A stretch of DNA of 64,000 nucleotides. Origin: Triplophysa rosa. Its lineage: Eukaryota > Chordata > Actinopteri > Cypriniformes > Nemacheilidae. The stretch spans positions 24,706,137-24,770,136 of the forward strand of contig NC_079898.1 of assembly GCF_024868665.1 (NCBI RefSeq), given 5' to 3'. The stretch's first letter is position 1; each line of letters opens with the position of its first letter. Under the pieces are notes generated by a model. The model was given only the letters and a program-made list of their open reading frames with translations. It did not search any database and had not been told where the DNA came from. The position numbers were made by a program, and so were the translations under genes. This document shows, one piece after another, positions 42,648 through 54,234 of the stretch.

Positions 42648-43445
42648 TCACTTCCCCATGGAGAGGCTGTGGAGACAGCCTGTGGACGCGGGAAGGGGCT
42701 GGCAGAGGGAACACGGGCAGGGCATGCCGGGGAAATGCCTGTATCCGCTGGAGAGGTGCAGAGGGTCCTTCATCATTGTGTGGAGAGGTGGGGCCGGGAA
42801 CCCCAAATAACCAGCCGTGGGGGAAGAGCGTGGAGCATGAGCCACAGTCGGTTGTGTTGAGGTGTGCCGGAGAGGGGCGACCGTCACAGCTGAGGTGCTG
42901 CCCACCAGAGAGTGCAGGGACGGGGTAAGAGACAGCAGAGGCAACTGAGGGACAGGTGCGGCCGAGGCCGGGGGTAGAACTCGTCTAGCCGAGTGGCTCT
43001 GAGCGCTCGCTCCGTACACGTCACTGACGAGCTTCTTCATCTCCTCCAAGGAGCTGGACAGCATGAGGATGTAGTTTCGGGCGAGTAACAGGGTGGAGAT
43101 TTTGGAAAGCTTGCGTACCGACGGTCCCTGTGCGTAGGGCATCACTTCTCTGAGTCCGTCCATAGCCTGATTCAGGTCGTGCATTCTCTTGCGCTCACGG
43201 CTGTTGACTTTAAGTCGCAAATCTTGCAGGTCGTCTTTGGAGAGGTCCGCTTCTGCACAGCTTTTTAAGCCAGATGCGGAGCTGTGTGGCCGATCGCAAT
43301 TCTTTTCAGCCCTGAGATGCCCCAATTCTCTGTCACCGGAGTACGCCTGGAACATCTTGTTGGCGAAAAAAACGCTGGCAGCGGAGTCCACAGCCAGGTC
43401 GGGGGACGAAGATCGGCTGCATGTGGACGCAGCGTCAGAATCCAT
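42648..43445 (-). CDS. olig4: Oligodendrocyte transcription factor 4 (bHLH, OLIG family)
   Basis: A class II bHLH repressor of the neural tube and glial programme acting at E-boxes in the nucleus. The 265-codon frame is a single coding exon, as in other OLIG genes. Residues 77-131 are the bHLH: basic [12 protein letters not shown], helix 1 [12 protein letters not shown], loop [10 protein letters not shown], helix 2 [14 protein letters not shown]. The N-terminus [17 protein letters not shown] matches the OLIG2/3/4 start and the C-terminus keeps [10 protein letters not shown], like the OLIG GLPCPCTICQ motif. OLIG1 is excluded (different helix 1 and an insertion in the loop). I prefer olig4 over olig2/olig3 because poly-His/Ser tracts are absent and the [12 protein letters not shown] lead-in and short length fit. 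That choice is from memory. Confidence 0.88.
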   Translation of the reverse strand: MDSDAASTCSRSSSPDLAVDSAASVFFANKMFQAYSGDRELGHLRAEKNCDRPHSSASGLKSCAEADLSKDDLQDLRLKVNSRERKRMHDLNQAMDGLREVMPYAQGPSVRKLSKISTLLLARNYILMLSSSLEEMKKLVSDVYGASAQSHSARRVLPPASAAPVPQLPLLSLTPSLHSLVGSTSAVTVAPLRHTSTQPTVAHAPRSSPTAGYLGFPAPPLHTMMKDPLHLSSGYRHFPGMPCPCSLCQPLPASTGCLHSLSMGK

Positions 43446-43640
43446 CTTGTCTGAAGCTGAAAATCGACAGAGCTTGAAAGGAACTAAACGTTTTCTGGTT
43501 TGGTTGAGAACTCGTGATCTTCAGGAAAACGCCACTTGCCTAAAGTTTAAAATGCCTTGAAGTTAAGACAATGCAGGAACTTGTCCTGTATCGGGTTGCT
43601 CTGACGGTTGAGCCTGAGGGTCTGCAGGAAGAGTGAGGAA
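43446..43640 (-). other. olig4 5' UTR
   Basis: Region between TATA box and start codon. An acceptor-like TCGATTTTCAG lies about 12 bp upstream of the ATG, so a 5' UTR intron is possible, as OLIG genes often have one; no matching donor is certain. Confidence 0.5.
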
Positions 43641-43668
43641 TGAGTGTGTGTGAACATCAAGGAGGCTG

Positions 43669-43676
43669 TATTTATA
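43669..43676 (-). promoter_or_regulatory. TATA box of olig4
   Basis: TATAAATA on the minus strand (GGGGTATAAATACAGCC), about 225 bp upstream of the start codon, predicts transcription from near 43640. Confidence 0.7.
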
Positions 43677-43813
43677 CCCCACAAGACCACAAAGACACAA
43701 TGAGACGCATAATGTGACATTAGGCGCTGAGCCAATGACAGAGGGGACACACTTTCACCCCCACACACCCCTTCCCTGTCCCAACAACAGCGTTTAAACC
43801 CCACCTTCACAGA

Positions 43814-43839
43814 CAGACACGCACACACACACACACACA
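43814..43839. repeat. (CA)n microsatellite
   Basis: CA dinucleotide run upstream of the olig4 promoter; it makes a spurious MCVCVC-type frame on the minus strand. Confidence 0.85.
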
Positions 43840-44265
43840 TATGTGCAAAAACATTAATGAATCACTTAGTTGAATTACGTTTATATTAAAATGAATGGAA
43901 ACGTATCATCAAATAAACAGTAAAGACTGCGTTTTATGATCCATTAAAAAAGCAAAAACAATTAGGTTACACAACTTTTCAAAAACATGTGGAAGTCACA
44001 TTTAACCCTAACTACATAAAAAATAGAAGAAAATTATATTTTGCCCATTTGTGAAGCATAGTTTTTTATCATCGTGACATTGATTTAAAGGCATTTAATC
44101 ATTTTAAAGAAAAAAACTTCATTTTCTCATCTTAAATACTTTTTTCTGGGATATGATTTGATCAACATAATCTCTTTTTTTCTCAGTGTGAGTTGTGTAA
44201 ATTTGAAGAGGAGTATTAAAGACCGTTTAGAGACACTAAAAAGCATTGGCTGTCTAAATTCCATA
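43840..44265. other. Intergenic DNA, nothing recognised
   Basis: AT-rich DNA upstream of olig4. Confidence 0.4.
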
Positions 44266-44267
44266 AA

Positions 44268-44790
44268 ACACTACGCTGCGTCCCAATCCGCATACTATCC
44301 ATCTTACATAGTATTCGAACGTAAAATGGGTATGTCCCAAATCGTGGTATGTTGAAAAGAGTATTTCAAAGATTACCGGATGGTCTACTACTTCCGGTAG
44401 AAATTGGAAGTGCAGAACGATGCACACTCTTAACGGCTAATATTACCCACAACCCACCGCGAGTAGGCAGAGTTTCGTGACGTTGCACTGCATTAATAAA
44501 TTATATAACTGATGTGTCAGTAAAATAAGAAATGTAAGTATACAGTAATCATTACATACAAAATAATGAATGTATAAATACCTTAATGGAAAGAAGAGCT
44601 GCATTTTGATGTGTGTGACAGTTAATGGCCACAATGTTGTCTAGACAACAACGGCCACTTCCGCTTCCTGTTAGTATGTCACAGTTCGTGCATACTGTTT
44701 TGCTACACACTAAAATGTACATACTTTTCCATTACAAAAACAGTGCATACTTTTAGTGCATAGTATAGGCGAATTGTGACGCAGCAGTAG
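44268..44790. mobile_element. MITE with GCTGCGTCCCAAT termini
   Basis: CTACGCTGCGTCCCAATCCG followed by CATACTATCC at the left is mirrored at the right (ATAGTATAGGCGAATTGTGA, then CGCAGC). Such GCGTCCCAATTCGC ends are common in cyprinid DNA elements. The interior has several GTATGTCCCAAA/CATACT repeats but no coding frame. Target duplication is unclear. Confidence 0.65.
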
Positions 44791-47481
44791 AGTTTAAAGA
44801 GGCTGTGAAATGAAGAGCAGGGGAGGGACGAAAATAAAGAGAGAGTTATTTTCCAACGGCATCGCTCCGATTTTAGTGCAGTCATTAACACCTCCATTAC
44901 ACACTTTAACACATAAACACAAACAGTGGCTACACAAAACCGGATCAATTCCATTATAATCAGCATACCGCTACTTGAAACCATTTAAAACAAATGATAC
45001 AATTTTATAGCTGTGTATTACAGCTGAGAATAAAGAATGATGTTATTTTAGATTTACAGCTGATTGTTCGGAACATCTTGAGATGATGTGCAGTTTTGAC
45101 ACGTCCACTAATGCTCGCTTATTAAAAACAAAAGGCTATCTTAGAATAAAGCATGATACAAATAATACAAATATACTGCACAAAAATCACAAATTAAATT
45201 ATTTTCAACAAATTTAGTGACCGTCAAAAGTTTGGGATTACTTATTATATAGCATTACGAACATCTTGTGAAAAACATCCTAAAAAATTATTTAAAAAGA
45301 AAACTGAATCTTGACATGTGCTTCAAAGTGCACCGTGTCCATCTGTGTGTGTGTGTGTGTGTGTGTGCATATGAATACATGAGAGTGTTTAAGAGATTCA
45401 TTCAAATTCATGTGTTTACTTTCTCCACAGGCCACACAGTAAGAAAACCAGAGAGAGGAGAATCTGAATGCATCCTCATGAATGGATGAAAGAGTATCTC
45501 TTCACTTCTCTATCTCTTTTATGTTTAATCTGCGTGTCTTTAACTTGGAATTAAAGTGTTTGACTTTCCTAAGATGTTGTTAAAGACCCGTGTGTGTGTG
45601 AGAGAGAGAGAATCTGTGTGAATTATCAATGTTCAGGTAAGCAGAAAATGAGAGTATTATCACAGTCGTGTGTGTGTAGTCTCATGAGATCAGCGTGGAT
45701 TAAAGCTGAGCTGAAACGCACACATACATTCACAGATCTAACGCTTTTGAATCCTCTCAATGGTCCTGCAGGAGATTCATATACAGCATTAAGCTCAGGA
45801 TTTGGCTAAAGCTACACTTAAATAAACTAAACAACTCTATCTCCAACAGTTACTGTCACAAACCCCACGAGAAGACCTGAGATTCTTCCAGAACATTTAC
45901 AAACCGACAGCTTTTTCAAATCAATACAAAACATGAAGTAAGGAAGGATGTTAGAAATCACTTCAGTTTATTAGTTTATATTGGTTTATCAGTCAGATAA
46001 ACCAATATATACAATGGAAATGCTCCCAGAAGTTCTCTCAAAGTTATCAAAAAAATGATCTTGCAGTAATGTTAAAAGAGGATTTTGTCAACAAAATGTT
46101 AATAATTTTTTGATAAAAACATAAAATAACATTACTAAATGTTATAAAAACATTGGTGTAAATAATTTTTTGCACTGTTAGTGGAACATTGAAAGCATTT
46201 AGAAACAATGTTTTCACAATTTAATGAGAACGTTAAACATTTTGTTAGCTTGAGTGCTTGTGGAAACATTACAAATAAAATAGTATTTCTATGAAAAATG
46301 TATATATTTAAAAAAAATTACAAATTTAAAATATAAACTTTATACATTCATATAGGCATAAGGACAAACACCATTATAAATATCATTATTTCATTCCATT
46401 TGATTTCTATAGCCCTTTCACAATGTGCTTTACTAAAGACGAAAATATTATAGCACAAGGGAAACAGGATGAAAAAACAAACATAAAAAGAAAACAGGAA
46501 AAGCCTACATTTGTAATAGTCACTCCAAAAAGTTAAAAAGGTTTTTAGAAAATTTACTTGAACAAAGACGGATGCTGATGAACTACAAAAAAACATGATG
46601 TGCAAATTGCGCATCGATGCAATACTTCAAATTGTACTTCTTTTAAATATTGCATGTCAACATGTCACATCAGTATGTTTTTGATTTTTTTAATTCAAAC
46701 GGGAAAATGACATTAATCATTAACAAACATTTTGCCATATTTTAATGTAAAATGCTACAGAAAAGAAACACTAAAGGTAATAGCTATGAATAAAAACAAA
46801 ACTTTCCAGACATATATGTGTGTGTGTGTGTGTGTGTGGTTGGTTGTGTAGCTCAATGTGGAGTTAGTGATTTATTAACTTCACCCACTTGAAACAATGA
46901 CGTTAACTAAACTACATCATGACAAGCACAGTGTGAACTGCCACAAGCTTTTTATAACCGTTACTAACAAGCCCAATAACTTTCCCTAACAGAGAGAGGG
47001 GTGTGGGGGGGTTGAGGTAAAGTGTGCCAGCAGGCGTCTGTTATAAAAGCTTCATTCGGACTGTTGCAACATCATAAATTACAGCCCAACTAGAAGAGAA
47101 GAGAAAGAATGATTCTCCAGAGGCTGAGAAAAGAGGAGGGGGATCGGCTCTTTGATCATCCTGATATTATGAGACTTTTAAGAAATGCAAAGAATTCCCT
47201 TACAACACCGTAAAAATGTGCAGGAAACAAAAATGGCGATATTTCAATTGTTTCTTCTAGATAGCAATGATAAGAAATAAAAAAGAAAATAAATGATGTT
47301 TCGTTACCGCAGTAAAGTCACACGTGTCCCCAGTTTTAAAAAGATCTCAATGTGAACTTAAATGTTTCCTTCCAAGACCAACAGATTTGACCCACATTAC
47401 GTTTAAAACCCTATTCTTACTTATACAGACAGATTTTCTACTTCTCTGAACTTTTTTGCTTAAAGTCTACAGTGTGATAGT
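44791..47481. other. Gene desert with microsatellites
   Basis: No supported exon. Contains (GT)n at 45344-45368 and 46817-46838, and a fragment (TTTGATTTCTATAGCCCTTT, about 46400) of the common fish TATAGCGCTTTTCACA repeat. The segment 47000-47180 is GC-balanced with TTATAAAAGC and CATAAATTAC and could be regulatory. Confidence 0.4.
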
Positions 47482-47984
47482 CAGTGTTGGGTAAGTTACT
47501 CTGAAAAAGTAATTACTAGTTACTAGTATTACTAATTACTAGTAACTAATTACATATTCATTAGTGTAATTAGATTACTGTACAAGTTACTCTCTCCAAA
47601 AAGTATTTTATAACTTATTACTAAATACTTTCTATATCCTATCAACCTTGGTTAGTTAAGTGATTCAAGGATAGACATGAAACGGCTCTTTTAATTTATT
47701 CAATTAACTAATATAAAACTACATGAAGTACTCTTATTAACTGACCGAAGTGTTACAATTGTGAGAATTATACATTAAAGCACAGATTTTAAAGTTAGAA
47801 TTTTAATGTCAGTTCCACTATTGCACACACATATATTACACAAAGTATTTAGTTTAATTACATCAGAAGTAACTGTAATTAAACTACAGAAAAAAATAGA
47901 GTAATCCCTTACTTTACTTTTTCAAGGGGAAAGTAATTAAATTACAGTAACTAATTACTTAGTAACTAGTTACACCCAACACTG
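47482..47984. mobile_element. CAGTGTTGGG hAT MITE, copy 2
   Basis: Same termini and interior as copy 1, flanked by GTGATAGT (47474-47481) and GTGGTAGT (47985-47992), an 8-bp duplication with one mismatch. Confidence 0.88.
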
Positions 47985-50900
47985 GTGGTAGTCATTTAAA
48001 AACCTCAAAAGATCAAACGTTTTTAGTTGGTTGAAAAGACATTTCTGAACACCATAAAATGACACGCAAAAGACAAACAACAGAACTGATTCAGAAACAT
48101 CCAGCAAGTAAACATACAAGAACTGTTCCTTTAACACAGAAAAACGAAGAGACCATTCCAAATGGTCACTTAATCATCATTTCTAGATGCATTGTGGTCA
48201 TTTCAGTCTCTGTTGAATTTCAACAAAATCAAACATCAGGAGTGACAAAGTCATCCGACAGCAAATGTGAAAGACTGACAGCTCGACACGTGAAAACTGT
48301 GATCAAAATCTAGGTTATCACAATAAAAATACATTTTGAACTTTTCCTAAATACATGTACAAACATGACTGTTGTATTGCTTAAAAGTGAATCTGAACTT
48401 GTGTTCTTTGCCTTATTTGAGGTCTGAAAAAATACAGAGCATCTTTTCTGTTATATTCAACTGTTTCTCCAGTTTTCATTTTCTGCAAATAAATGCAAAA
48501 AGAAACAATTTTTTTAATTGAAATTTGGGAGCAATATTGTTAGTAGTAGTTCACAAAATTAAACAAAAGTGAATATTTTACCTAAACACATGTACCTATA
48601 AATAGTCAATTCAGAAAAGCGGTCTGTGAGAAAATTTTTCGGTGGCTGTTTGTTTATTTCATAACAACAGTCTGATTTAAAATCACATGCGCGCACACAC
48701 AGGCAGTGGTGACTCTGTAACAAACTCTCGTCTTTAACACTCACACACACTAAACATCAGGAAGTGGCTTTGAATCCAAATGAAGAGATCAGCCCTACAC
48801 ACACGGACACGGTTACAACACACAGATGGTCATGCGTTACGATGAGGGCAGACTGTGTTAACCTCCCGCACAAACACACTCAACAGAAGGAGGGAGGGGG
48901 GAGAGAGAGAGAGAGAGAGCACAGTTAATAAAGAGACTGAATAAACAATCACCATCTCACATATCAGCTGTCTAGATTACAAAAATACCTCTCTAGATTC
49001 AATCCTTCAATAAGAGCATCTATCATGAACTGATGACATTGTGACTGATTCATAAAATCAATCAGGAATAATATTTATTATACCTCTTCCTGACCTCACA
49101 TTGATCGGAGTTCATGTCTCTGAGCAGATCACACTTTTTTTTATCGTGTGTCTCTTAAAATCTTGAATGTTTAGGGTCTAGTGTGAGTTCTTTGACTAAA
49201 GTGTCAGCAGAACCGCTGATGTACAATGCGCCTGTAGTCCAGAGAGTGAGCAAATGATCAAATGCTTGCACGAGCTCTCTTGACTAAAAGTGTGTCTAGC
49301 AAGCAAATCAACTTATTTGTGCGTTATCGATCTATCTCGGTGTGTAAAACAGAATACTGTTCATGTTAGAATTTAGGCCTACAGTATGTCACCGTTGACT
49401 TCATTAAAGTCATATATGCCAATACGCTCGACTAAGTGTCACTAATTCATCCCATCTCCTTGAAAAACAAGCTCACACCTCCACGCATTAATCATCCTCA
49501 AATGAGACTGAGTACAGTGGCCACCAACTCGAGTGTTTTTGTGAGGCGTGACCTCCGGGTCAACGACGAATGACTGAAAGCAGGTCTGTCACTGTCCACA
49601 GACAAAGCAGACAGTCCACACACACTGCACACATGGGCTGCTGTAGCCCACGGCAACCACAGAATGGACACATGGCACAAGACCCCTCACAGATGGGACC
49701 TGGATTGTGTGTGTGGTGGGGGGTTGTCATGGAGAAGGAGCACAAGCATAGGTAACTAGCTAAAAGGTTGGTGACAAGCACACAAGAACATAAATAGTGT
49801 GAAAAGACACTACAAGAGCGAAACCTGTCAAGAGCACGTCTGAGCGGTTTTTCATATCACAGCAACGTTTCAAAATAAATGTATTTTGTACTTTATTTCA
49901 GTGATGGTTAAACACTTTCCACCCCCAAAATCTTCTATGGTTTACTGATAGATCTTTATCTTAAAGAAAGTTTAAATTGTTCATTAAAAGTTTATATGTT
50001 CTCTCAGGACCCCTATAGATTGTTTACCATACAGTTGCAAGTATTCCAAATAATTTGTTTACATGAATTACAATTAATGTGATGAGTTTAATTGCACTTG
50101 GTATTTTAGTTGTTTCTCTAGTCAGTTATCACTGAGTGATTTCATTATATTCTTTTATTCATTGATTTATTTTGCTAACTACTCCACAACACTTTGATAC
50201 TTAATATATGTATAAACTTTTTTCAGAAATTAAACATTTAACTTTGAAGCACCAAAAACATTAGTGTGGCCGTGATATATGTACCTCAAAATAATTGATA
50301 TATACGTGTTTTATTAATAAAAATTGTATATATATATTTTTTGGTTAATTGTACTTTCATTTTGAGCACTTTTGTTGTCATTTTATTATTAATTTATTTA
50401 AATACTGCTATACGTTTCATTTATTTCATTTCATTCCAGTTATAATTATACATTTTTAAGGCATTGGCTTCATTGATAAGAGATTTATTTTTGTTTAGTT
50501 TAAGTTTTTTAAAGAATATTTAGAGTCAGTTTTAGTAGACTACATAAAACCCCTAATGTGGCCTAAAGAAAAGTTTACAACACCGATATTACCAAAAAAT
50601 AATGACTGATCGAAATACTGTTGTAACGGCCCAAAATGTTTTTTTTACCAACATCTTTTTAAAACATGCGTCACGCCCACATTTTTACACACCCGGCCAA
50701 GTTTGTTAAACATTAGAAGCATCATTGTCTAGTTAACACCTCATTCTAGAATCACCGTGGAGACGAACACTTGACTTCAGCCCACATGCACACTCACAGC
50801 TGTCAGCTACACACAGAAAGTGGAGATGTATGACTGCAGCACACGCCAACACACAGAAGAAAAAACGAAAACACAACAGATTGGACAGAAACAGACCTGA

Positions 50901-50990
50901 CACACACACACCGGTGACAGTGATTAACGTGTTGTGTATGTGAAAGGGACACAAACAGACAGCAGCTCATTTCCACAGTGTGTGTGTGTG
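47985..50990. other. Gene desert, nothing recognised
   Basis: AT-rich DNA with a GA run at 48898-48920 and a CA/GT stretch ending the block near 50975-50996. Open frames at 49498-49781 on both strands lack family resemblance. Confidence 0.4.
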
Positions 50991-50999
50991 TGTGTGAAG

Positions 51000-51350
51000 A
51001 CACAGGAGGTGCCGTCCAATTAGAAGCTGGACACCACACGGTCCGCCGGGGGGCTGAAGGGGGGACGCAGGTTTTGTTGTTTTGAAAAAGTGCCATAAAA
51101 CAGCTCTCCTTAATTGGTGGCCTATAAAATTAGCATCTGCAAGAGCATTAGATTTCCTCTGTCTTTGTCTGGGCTGTTGACCTTATTCAGAGCTGTTCCC
51201 TCTCTGTTATGTCTTTGCTTTTATTGAGAAACAGACTGAAACGGAGAGGAAACTGGTATATCAGGAGCATCTCTTTACTTTCGCTCGGCTGTGACGTTAG
51301 TCACGGGTGATTCTGATGTCTTTCACTGCGTCTGATGGTTAAGCTGTGAA
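51000..51350. promoter_or_regulatory. Possible conserved non-coding block
   Basis: Repeat-free block with CTCCTTAATTGGTGGCCTAT, AAAATTAGCATCTGC and CTGTTGACCTTATTCAG, the sort of TAAT/Sox/nuclear-receptor-like mixture found in developmental enhancers. No coding frame. Inference only. Confidence 0.3.
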
Positions 51351-52204
51351 CCGCGTGACCTGCACAGACATTCATGAACACATCATTAGCACTTTAACCA
51401 GCAACAATCCTGTTAGGTGTCTTAAAACCATAAAACTATGAAGTCACGCATGAAGCTATTAACAAACTTTAGCATGCAGATCATTCGTCAAAATAGATCA
51501 ATAAACATATAGTGTATCTGTTTCCTCTCCGTAATACATGTAATACCGTTACATGACTCTTAATAGACATCAATGGAGAGCAAATAAAACTTTTTCCTAA
51601 TATCTCAGATGTTTCTCCTTAGAAAAAGAGTCATAAATCTGACAAATGTCTCTTTTAGAAGAGATGTCAACACGAGCTCAGATTTGTCAAGTCTGCCATC
51701 AAGTCAATATTACTGACGATCTCCATATGAGCTCAAACATTTCTCATCAAATTGACACAAATCCAGATTATTTTGCCCCATTTTACACCTCCTTTCATAT
51801 GTTTCAACAATTACACTTTCATTTAATTCTCTTTTTATTTCTCCTGAGCAATTTAAGGAAAAATATCTGAGACTAAGTTGATACTTCAATGAAACCCAAC
51901 TGAGAGCTCCTTCAAATCTCCTGAAAGACAAACCTCTCAGCAATAACTATTGTTTTCTTGAGCGTTAGTCAATGTTTATATGTGTTGTAATAGTTGTGTA
52001 TGAGTCTCTCAACAGAGTTACTGTTGGACAGAGGTCAAATATGCAGAAGAAGCTGGAAAAACCAAAGAATGTGCAAGAGAATTAACTTTTTTGAAGACCA
52101 GTGGACATTTGAATGCATTGCATCAAACAACAGACTCATGGACATCTATTACAAAACATAAACAACAGTTGTTGATCAGCCAGGTGACCTCTCAGAATAG
52201 GGAT
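51351..52204. other. Intergenic DNA, nothing recognised
   Basis: AT-rich, no gene or repeat I can name. Confidence 0.4.
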
Positions 52205-52490
52205 AATTCAGCTGAAATTAAAAGTTCCTTCATCTTTTATTCACTCTCATGTCATTTCCAACCTGTATGACTTTATTTCTTCTGCAGAACACAAAAGAAG
52301 GTATTTTAAAGAATGCTGATAACCAAACAACGCTGAACTCCATTGACTTCCATTGTATGAACACAAAACCACAGAGACATTTCTCAAAATATCTTATTTT
52401 GTGAAGAAAATGTCACATGCAGGTTTTGAATGACATGAGGGTTAATAAAAGATGACAGAATTTTTATTTTTGAGTAAAATATTTCTATAA
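52205..52490. mobile_element. AAAGGGATA-type MITE, diverged copy
   Basis: Shares TGCAGAACACAAAAGAAGGT and CCATTGTATGAACACAAAAC with the copies at 1095 and 2105. Termini are eroded. Confidence 0.6.
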
Positions 52491-53150
52491 GAATCAACAC
52501 TGAAAACTTGTGAACCGAGTTATTTTGTAAATTCTTATTGGTCTTTACTATATTTTTATTTTATTATTATTTTGTCTTGTAGACTGTATGTAAACATCTG
52601 TTTAGATGTAAAACATTTACAACTCTTCTGGAAACTAACCCGACTGAAGTGCCTTAAACGAGGATTGTTTTAAGAATGACTTATATTACCCAATTTATAA
52701 ATTGTTTCGCAAAAAAGGATACAATAAAAATAAATAACAAAAAGTTAAAATCTTCATCAACTCATTATATTACTTCTTTATTTGGTTATTTATATTTGTA
52801 CATTTTTTACACTGTATTTATTATGTTAACTTTAATTTGACCGTTTTTTTTGTATACATTATGCATTAGTGCTACTTCTGAACACACACATTATGTTATG
52901 CTCCCCAGATGCAAGTGCTTTGGCAAAGAAGTACCATTTACTTATTGTAGCAATGCACACTTAGACTGAAATTAAGAGAGAGAGAAAGATAGAGAGAGAG
53001 AAAGAGAGAGTCATATGAGTAACTCACTCACTCACTCATCTTCAGGTGAAAAGCGTGCTGATGTGATGGAGAGGTCACATGGAGAGGTGAGAGGTCATTC
53101 ACATTCGCATACTTGAGGAAAGCGAGGAACAGGACTGGAGGAGTGTAGGT
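52491..53150. other. Intergenic DNA; possible 3' UTR of the orphan exon
   Basis: AT-rich with a GA-rich stretch at 52975-53010. TTTATT near 52778 could be a minus-strand poly(A) signal for the candidate exon at 53154-53317. Confidence 0.3.
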
Positions 53151-53153
53151 GGA

Positions 53154-53317
53154 TCAGCATTGTGATGCGTTGTGTTTCAGCTCCGCCCCCCTGCAGATCT
53201 CTTTGATGTTGAAGAGTTGAGGATGTCGCTGGATCTCTCCAGAGGTCACCTGCGCTGTGAACCCCGAAAAGTGCTCGCCTGGGGGCCCGGCAGGACCGGG
53301 GCCAAACTTTTGTCCCT
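53154..53317 (-). CDS. Candidate terminal coding exon of an unknown gene
   Basis: On the minus strand a good acceptor (TTATTTTCTTTAG) precedes 53317. The frame then reads GQKFGPGPAGPPGEHFSGFT, continues through QRHPQLFNIKEICRGAELKH and stops at TGA, 53 residues in all. Third positions are G/C-rich compared with the surrounding AT-rich desert, as in coding DNA. Other frames and the plus strand are also open across this short GC-rich piece, so it is not proven. I do not recognise the protein. The internal CAG-GTGACC could act as a donor instead. Confidence 0.35.
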
Positions 53318-53430
53318 AAAGAAAATAAACGTGCTGTTGAGACGAGAACAGGGAAGGTCTTGGCAAAATTTAAACAAATAGAAGAGGAAAAGGGGGTCGT
53401 ATGCCAATGACAGAAAAATACACACTGCAT

Positions 53431-54234
53431 GATTGAAGTGTGTGTTTGTAATTTATTTCATTTGAACAAAATTAAATTAACATTACAGCTACAGTAAAGT
53501 CACAAAGTGTTTGGACACTTTGTATTACCAATTATATTGTATTGCTTTCGCATTTACTATAGTAAACTGTGGTAAATTGTTGAATACTGTATATAAGTAA
53601 TATGTCTATTGCTGTAATAAGAAATAGACACAGCGTTCAGTTCTGTCCTCTAGTGGTTGTTTGGTGAACTGCTTCATTTTTTGTTATGATGCCACAAATA
53701 AAGCACAATCCAAACGAAGCCTTAAATTCTGAATTTTGTTAAATCTTGCTATTAACTTTAATGATAACAAACTGATTTAGATTAGATTCACATTTCTCTG
53801 CTTTATTTAAAGAAATAAAAGTGAGGCACAAACCAAATGAGAAATAGAGATGAGATGAGATGAGCATTATGTGAAGTATAATAGTCCGTGTGAGTATAAC
53901 CTTAATATGAATAGGTTTTTATCAACGTCCAAGGTTTTGTATCAAAGAGAAAAAGAATGAATGTTTGTATTTGGCATATATCTTTATCCCTTTATCTCTT
54001 ATCCCAAATAGGCAGTGTGGAAAACACGAAAGAATAAAGGTTTAAATCTTAGAATCAGAGGTAATGTTTAGGTGGATAGTGATTGGTAGGCTAAAGGTTG
54101 AATTTGCGTATTATATGTTGACAAACAACTTGTTGGCTTTTGGTGACATACGGTGTGTAAATGAGGTTTTATGTACTGTGTATGAAGATCAGCTTATTTT
54201 TAATTTTTTAATATTATTGTTGTTGGTTTTGATT
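53431..54234. other. Intergenic DNA, nothing recognised
   Basis: AT-rich sequence between the orphan exon and the LINE relic. Confidence 0.4.

Noticed and set aside
53265..53317. GPGPAGPPGE reading suggesting collagen
   Set aside because: Gly-X-Y periodicity does not extend beyond a few triplets.
53172..53381. Plus-strand frame LRPPADLFDVEELRMSLDLS
   Set aside because: Has a fair acceptor (TTGTGTTTCAG) but no usable donor and no terminal context; the opposite-strand exon model fits better, though neither is certain.
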